Of a stretch of 41,408 bases of DNA, positions 38,801 to 41,408 are shown one piece after another. The translations under genes and the position numbers were made by a program. Every line of letters begins with the position of its first letter. Position 1 is the stretch's first letter. Location of the stretch: positions 1 to 41,408 of the forward strand of contig NZ_LN776187.1 of the NCBI RefSeq assembly GCF_000827595.2, read 5' to 3'. The stretch comes from Necropsobacter massiliensis (lineage in GTDB: Bacteria > Pseudomonadota > Gammaproteobacteria > Enterobacterales > Pasteurellaceae). Below the pieces are notes generated by a model. It saw only the letters and a list, made by a program, of their open reading frames with translations. It made no database searches and was not told where the DNA came from.

Positions 38801-41408
38801 GATACTTTTGCGACTGCACAACAAGTGGCAAAAGCCATTAACGATTCCGAGAAAACCACAACGGTGACCGGCAGCGATAAAGTGAATGTGGTCGGAACGG
38901 TTAACGGTACGGTGACGGATTATGTCGTGAGTCTGACAGAAAGCGCCAACAGTTCGTTAGCCAAAGCCGATACGGCATTACAGTCTTGGACTGCGCAAGT
39001 TGATGGGCAACAGGCTAAAGTTATTGATCAAACTAATCGTACATTAAACTTTATTGATGGAAAGAACATTAATGTTACGGCTGAAACCGACGGTAATATT
39101 AAAATTTCAACCACCGACAATGTGACTTTTAGCACGGCAAATATCACAACCCTCAATGCGGGCGATAATGTATTTAACGCAACCGGTTTGACCGTCGGCG
39201 GCGTTAAAGTTGCGGCAACAGGCATTGATGCGGGTCATCAAAAAATCACCAATGTGGCTAACGGCACGTCAGATAGTGATGCGGTGAATCTCAGTCAGTT
39301 AAATGCCACCAATGCAACTGTGGCAAATAATACGGCGAATATCACTAATAATGCGAACTCAATTAAAACCCTAAATGATGGCTTGAATACGACCAATGCG
39401 AACGTTGCGACTAACACCCAACATATTGCGACCAATGCAGAAAATATCGCAAAAGGTATTAAATTCGGTAACGGCACCACTAACCATACTTATGCTTTGG
39501 GCAGTGAATTAGCCGTTGCCGGTGATAGCAATATTGTGAGTTCTACAACATCAAAAGGTGTGAAGCTGAGCTTGGCGGATAATATTACGGTTAGCAGCGT
39601 GACAGCGGGCGGTAATGTCTTGAATACAAGCGGTTTGACCGTTGGTGATGTGAAAGTTGCAGCAACAGGTATTGATGCGGGAGATCAACGGATCACTAAT
39701 GTAGCTAACGGCACAGATTTATATGATGCAGTAACAGTGGCGCAGCTAACTGCTGCAAAAGTTCTATTAAACGCAGGGAATAATACTAATATTACTTCTC
39801 AGCAGGCAGAAAATGGCGTGACAACTTACACCATTAATGCCAATGCGGCAACAGTGGTCAATGCCTCGGAGGCAATAACTGTTAAACCGACGGAAAAAGC
39901 CAATAATGTGACTGAATATGCGGTTGATTTATCTGATACGACAAAAGCCAATATTACTCAAGGTGTTGATGCGAAAAGTGCGGTCGATAAAGGGCTAAAA
40001 TTTGGCAACGGCACCACTAACAATACTTATGCTTTAGGGGATGAATTAGCCATTGCCGGTGATAGCAATATCATTAGTACCACAACGGAAAAGGGTGTAA
40101 GTTTATCGTTAGCGAAAAATATTACGGTAGAGAGCGTAACCGCGGGCGGTAATGTATTGAATAAGAGCGGTTTGACCGTTGGTGATGTCAATATCACTGC
40201 TGATGGGATTAATGCGGGTAATAAGACGATTACTCATGTAGCTAATGGTACGTCAGATAATGATGCTGTGAATCTTAGTCAATTAAATGCCACAAATGTT
40301 ACGGTAGCAAATAATACAAAAGCAATTAATGCATTGCATGACGGATTAAATGTTACTAATGCAACAGTGGAAAACAATACGCAAAATATCATTAATAATA
40401 CAAACGCGATTCAAACCTTAAATGACGGATTGAATACAACCAATACGAATGTTGCGACTAATGCGAAAAACATCGCAAAAGGCATTCAGTTTGGTAACGG
40501 CACGAAAGCTAAACAGTATCAGTTAGGCGATACATTAAATGTTACGGTAAGTAACAATAACCTTGTCAGTGAAACTATTGATGGTGGTGTGAAACTGAGC
40601 TTGGCAGACAACATTACTGTCAGTAGTGTAACTGCAGGCAATAATGTATTGAATACGACAGGTTTAACGGTTGGTGATGTAAAAATAACCGCTGACGGTA
40701 TTAACGCGGGTAATAAAACAATTACTAATGTCGCTAATGGTACGTCAGAGAGTGATGCGGTGAATCTCAGCCAGTTAAATGCAACTAATGCAAATGTGGC
40801 AAATAATGCACAGAATATCACTAATAATACCAATGTGATTAATACTGTAAAAGACGGTTTGAACGCCACTAATTCAACCGTAGCAAACAATACGCAAAAT
40901 ATCACTAATAATGCCAATGCGATTAATAGCGTGAAAAACGATTTAAATGCGACTAATACAAATGTGAGCAATAATGCTCAGAATATTAGTAAAAATGCAG
41001 AAAATATCGCAAAAGGTATTAAATTCGGTAATGGAACCACTAACCATACTTATGCTTTGGGCAGTGAATTAGCCGTTGCCGGTGATAGCAATATCATTAG
41101 TACCACAACGGAAAAGGGCGTGACTTTATCGTTAGCGAAAAATATTACGGTAGATAGTGTAACCGCGGGTAATAATGTCTTTAACACAACAGGTTTAACA
41201 GTTGGTAAGGTTCAAGTCACCGCCGACGGTATTAATGCGGGCAACCGGACGATCACGAATGTGGCGAACGGTTCGCTTGCAGCAGATTCAACGGAGGCAG
41301 TAAACGGTAGCCAGTTATATGCGACCAATCAAAATATCACAAATCTGAATACGAAAGTGAACGGAGGTTTTGGTTTACAGGCACAAGACGGGTTAAATGT
41401 CACCAAGC
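35804..41408 (+). CDS. Trimeric autotransporter adhesin (YadA/Hia type), 3' end beyond the window
   Basis: This is a surface adhesin of the type Vc secretion family: three chains form a fibre anchored by a C-terminal YadA barrel, which is not in the window. The frame is open for 1868 codons to the edge. Residues 1-24 are an extended signal peptide region (MNKVFKVIWNHTTQHFVVVS), then a signal peptide with cleavage near A66 (VHA|A). A head of many YadA-like left-handed roll repeats (AIAIG, SIAIGNN, AVALG patterns) runs to about residue 860. Neck-like ITNVANG and AVNLSQLNATN motifs alternate with stalk modules. Five copies of the GLTVG-xV module start near 39184, 39631, 40168, 40661 and 41191. 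TAAAGGAATG precedes the ATG. Asn-rich heptads mark the coiled-coil stalk. Uptake signals lie in its coding sequence at 35953, 38782 and 39975. Confidence 0.95.
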   Translation, partial: MNKVFKVIWNHTTQHFVVVSELANNRGKVKSSVSSITKNQGVLARVGFTLSAVAFSLISFSSTVHAAISMDTMRGLYPYNTGTATAGGTNSIAIGNNSTTRDNDSIAIGTNTSTSGTGAVALGFSAGASVKDSIAIGSFAKAQQQNAIAMGYNSTAKGVNSTAIGVGATSNGMSAIAFGYNATATSYGGDTNGATAIGANATATGIQALALGANASANAQQSMAIGNDAFTAEWGAIVIGGDDSNNVYTFNISSSPGYFREGINNKYRQSVSSGIGSVVVGVHAQALSQGSTAIGIGATAGYGTGTSGTTNLSSINSTNNIEATAIGAMASALTNRTTAVGYNTTALGINSTVVGAGSRANGTDSLALGSISAANGAYSLAAGYNATSVNTKDIAIGTNVTAKGGNNGASSDIPAIAIGYGSTVTADKSVAIGIKNTISGTDKNNNVVSGVNVFGHNNTVANASDVTIIGNNNNIAGSTKTDNAFILGNNVTTTATNSVFLGNGSAYVAEAGTTKGLSQSYTSDSSVISGQVLNFAGGDMVAGVVSVGSANATRRVQNVAPGLISATSTDAINGSQLYGVANLLNTKIDNVSANAGVHYFSVNSSGGNNYNNDGAKSANSIAIGKDSTIASVANSGIALGNNSTITDTAKANNTVIGDSATIQGGQDSLALGRGATVSTNVENSAIAIGNASKVEAAQGGIAIGNGSAVGTSANNGAIAIGQQSNVTGVSAIALGNNASVTGAQQGSIAIGNNTNVTSTGQGTVAVGSDTQVSVGNAVAVGDNITINGQYSVAVGSSSNVSSSAVSAVAIGHGSNVSKNYGIAIGNGSTVSGDGLNGTALGANASVTVQNGVAIGSGSVADRNSWDAAGYSPYIPATADEAQKTAINNTKASRGAVSVGSSEVKRQIINVAAGSADSDAVNVAQLKAAVSNASSWNIQENTAQKDVVGSGDHVNFANGTGTTANVSVDPTGSTATVTYSVNQSDLSVATDGTVSAVQNGDTFATAQQVAKAINDSEKTTTVTGSDKVNVVGTVNGTVTDYVVSLTESANSSLAKADTALQSWTAQVDGQQAKVIDQTNRTLNFIDGKNINVTAETDGNIKISTTDNVTFSTANITTLNAGDNVFNATGLTVGGVKVAATGIDAGHQKITNVANGTSDSDAVNLSQLNATNATVANNTANITNNANSIKTLNDGLNTTNANVATNTQHIATNAENIAKGIKFGNGTTNHTYALGSELAVAGDSNIVSSTTSKGVKLSLADNITVSSVTAGGNVLNTSGLTVGDVKVAATGIDAGDQRITNVANGTDLYDAVTVAQLTAAKVLLNAGNNTNITSQQAENGVTTYTINANAATVVNASEAITVKPTEKANNVTEYAVDLSDTTKANITQGVDAKSAVDKGLKFGNGTTNNTYALGDELAIAGDSNIISTTTEKGVSLSLAKNITVESVTAGGNVLNKSGLTVGDVNITADGINAGNKTITHVANGTSDNDAVNLSQLNATNVTVANNTKAINALHDGLNVTNATVENNTQNIINNTNAIQTLNDGLNTTNTNVATNAKNIAKGIQFGNGTKAKQYQLGDTLNVTVSNNNLVSETIDGGVKLSLADNITVSSVTAGNNVLNTTGLTVGDVKITADGINAGNKTITNVANGTSESDAVNLSQLNATNANVANNAQNITNNTNVINTVKDGLNATNSTVANNTQNITNNANAINSVKNDLNATNTNVSNNAQNISKNAENIAKGIKFGNGTTNHTYALGSELAVAGDSNIISTTTEKGVTLSLAKNITVDSVTAGNNVFNTTGLTVGKVQVTADGINAGNRTITNVANGSLAADSTEAVNGSQLYATNQNITNLNTKVNGGFGLQAQDGLNVTK
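39436..39534 (+). repeat. Intragenic 99-bp repeat, copy 1
   Basis: The 99 bp starting AATGCAGAAAATATCGC recur at 40996-41094 with only two mismatches, 1560 bp downstream. It encodes the stalk module NAENIAKGIKFGNGTT and following residues. A more diverged third copy lies near 39997-40070. Confidence 0.9.
40996..41094 (+). repeat. Intragenic 99-bp repeat, copy 2
   Basis: This is the partner of 39436-39534. The sequence that follows (about 41080-41160) instead matches 40055-40135 closely (TTEKGV, LSLAKNITV), so this module looks like a mosaic of two earlier ones. Confidence 0.85.

Overview
The window is a chromosomal segment of a gammaproteobacterium of the family Pasteurellaceae. The clearest sign is the Haemophilus influenzae-type DNA uptake signal (9-mer core AAGTGCGGT). 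I counted at least 21 copies on both strands, where fewer than one is expected by chance, and several are inverted pairs used as terminators. This is the 'Hin' uptake-signal type (Haemophilus, Pasteurella, Aggregatibacter, Basfia, Actinobacillus succinogenes and relatives). I cannot fix the genus from the sequence alone.

Layout. 1-8111 (minus strand): a two-partner secretion operon, with an outer-membrane TpsB transporter followed 16 bp later by a very large filamentous-haemagglutinin-like TpsA that runs off the left edge. 8593-13436: housekeeping genes yjgR (minus), ychJ-yihY-dtd (overlapping, plus) and gltS. 13668-19448: the dipeptide ABC transporter dppA, then dppBCDF after a terminator-like hairpin. 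19516-20469: coaA (minus). 20640-34929: the translation and transcription block, with four tRNA genes (Thr-Tyr-Gly-Thr), tuf, secE-nusG, rplKA, rplJL and rpoBC. This order is the same as in Escherichia coli. 34930-35803 has no intact protein gene. 35804 to the right edge: a trimeric autotransporter adhesin (YadA/Hia type), open at the edge.

The gene-poor stretch after rpoC holds the most unusual element. A near-consensus promoter (TTGACA, 16 bp, TATAGT; 35125-35152) lies one base upstream of an array of eight perfect CACTGGCG octamers. A 16-bp linker and a second array of eight follow, and about 100 bp later comes a strong Rho-independent terminator (35396-35442). Read together these make a free-standing gene for a non-coding RNA of about 285 nt, nearly half of which is one repeated octamer. 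I know of no described family that fits. The competing idea is a contingency (phase-variation) tract for the adhesin downstream.

The two ends of the window encode two different surface adhesins. The large TpsA carries a tyrosine motif (NPIYEEI) near the left edge that resembles EPIYA-type host-kinase substrates and contains the Src-family SH2 ligand YEEI. The middle of the window is conserved core genome, with visible promoters before thrU, rplK, rplJ and rpoB. Transcription signals between rplL and rpoB suggest that RNA polymerase subunit synthesis is partly uncoupled from the ribosomal protein genes.
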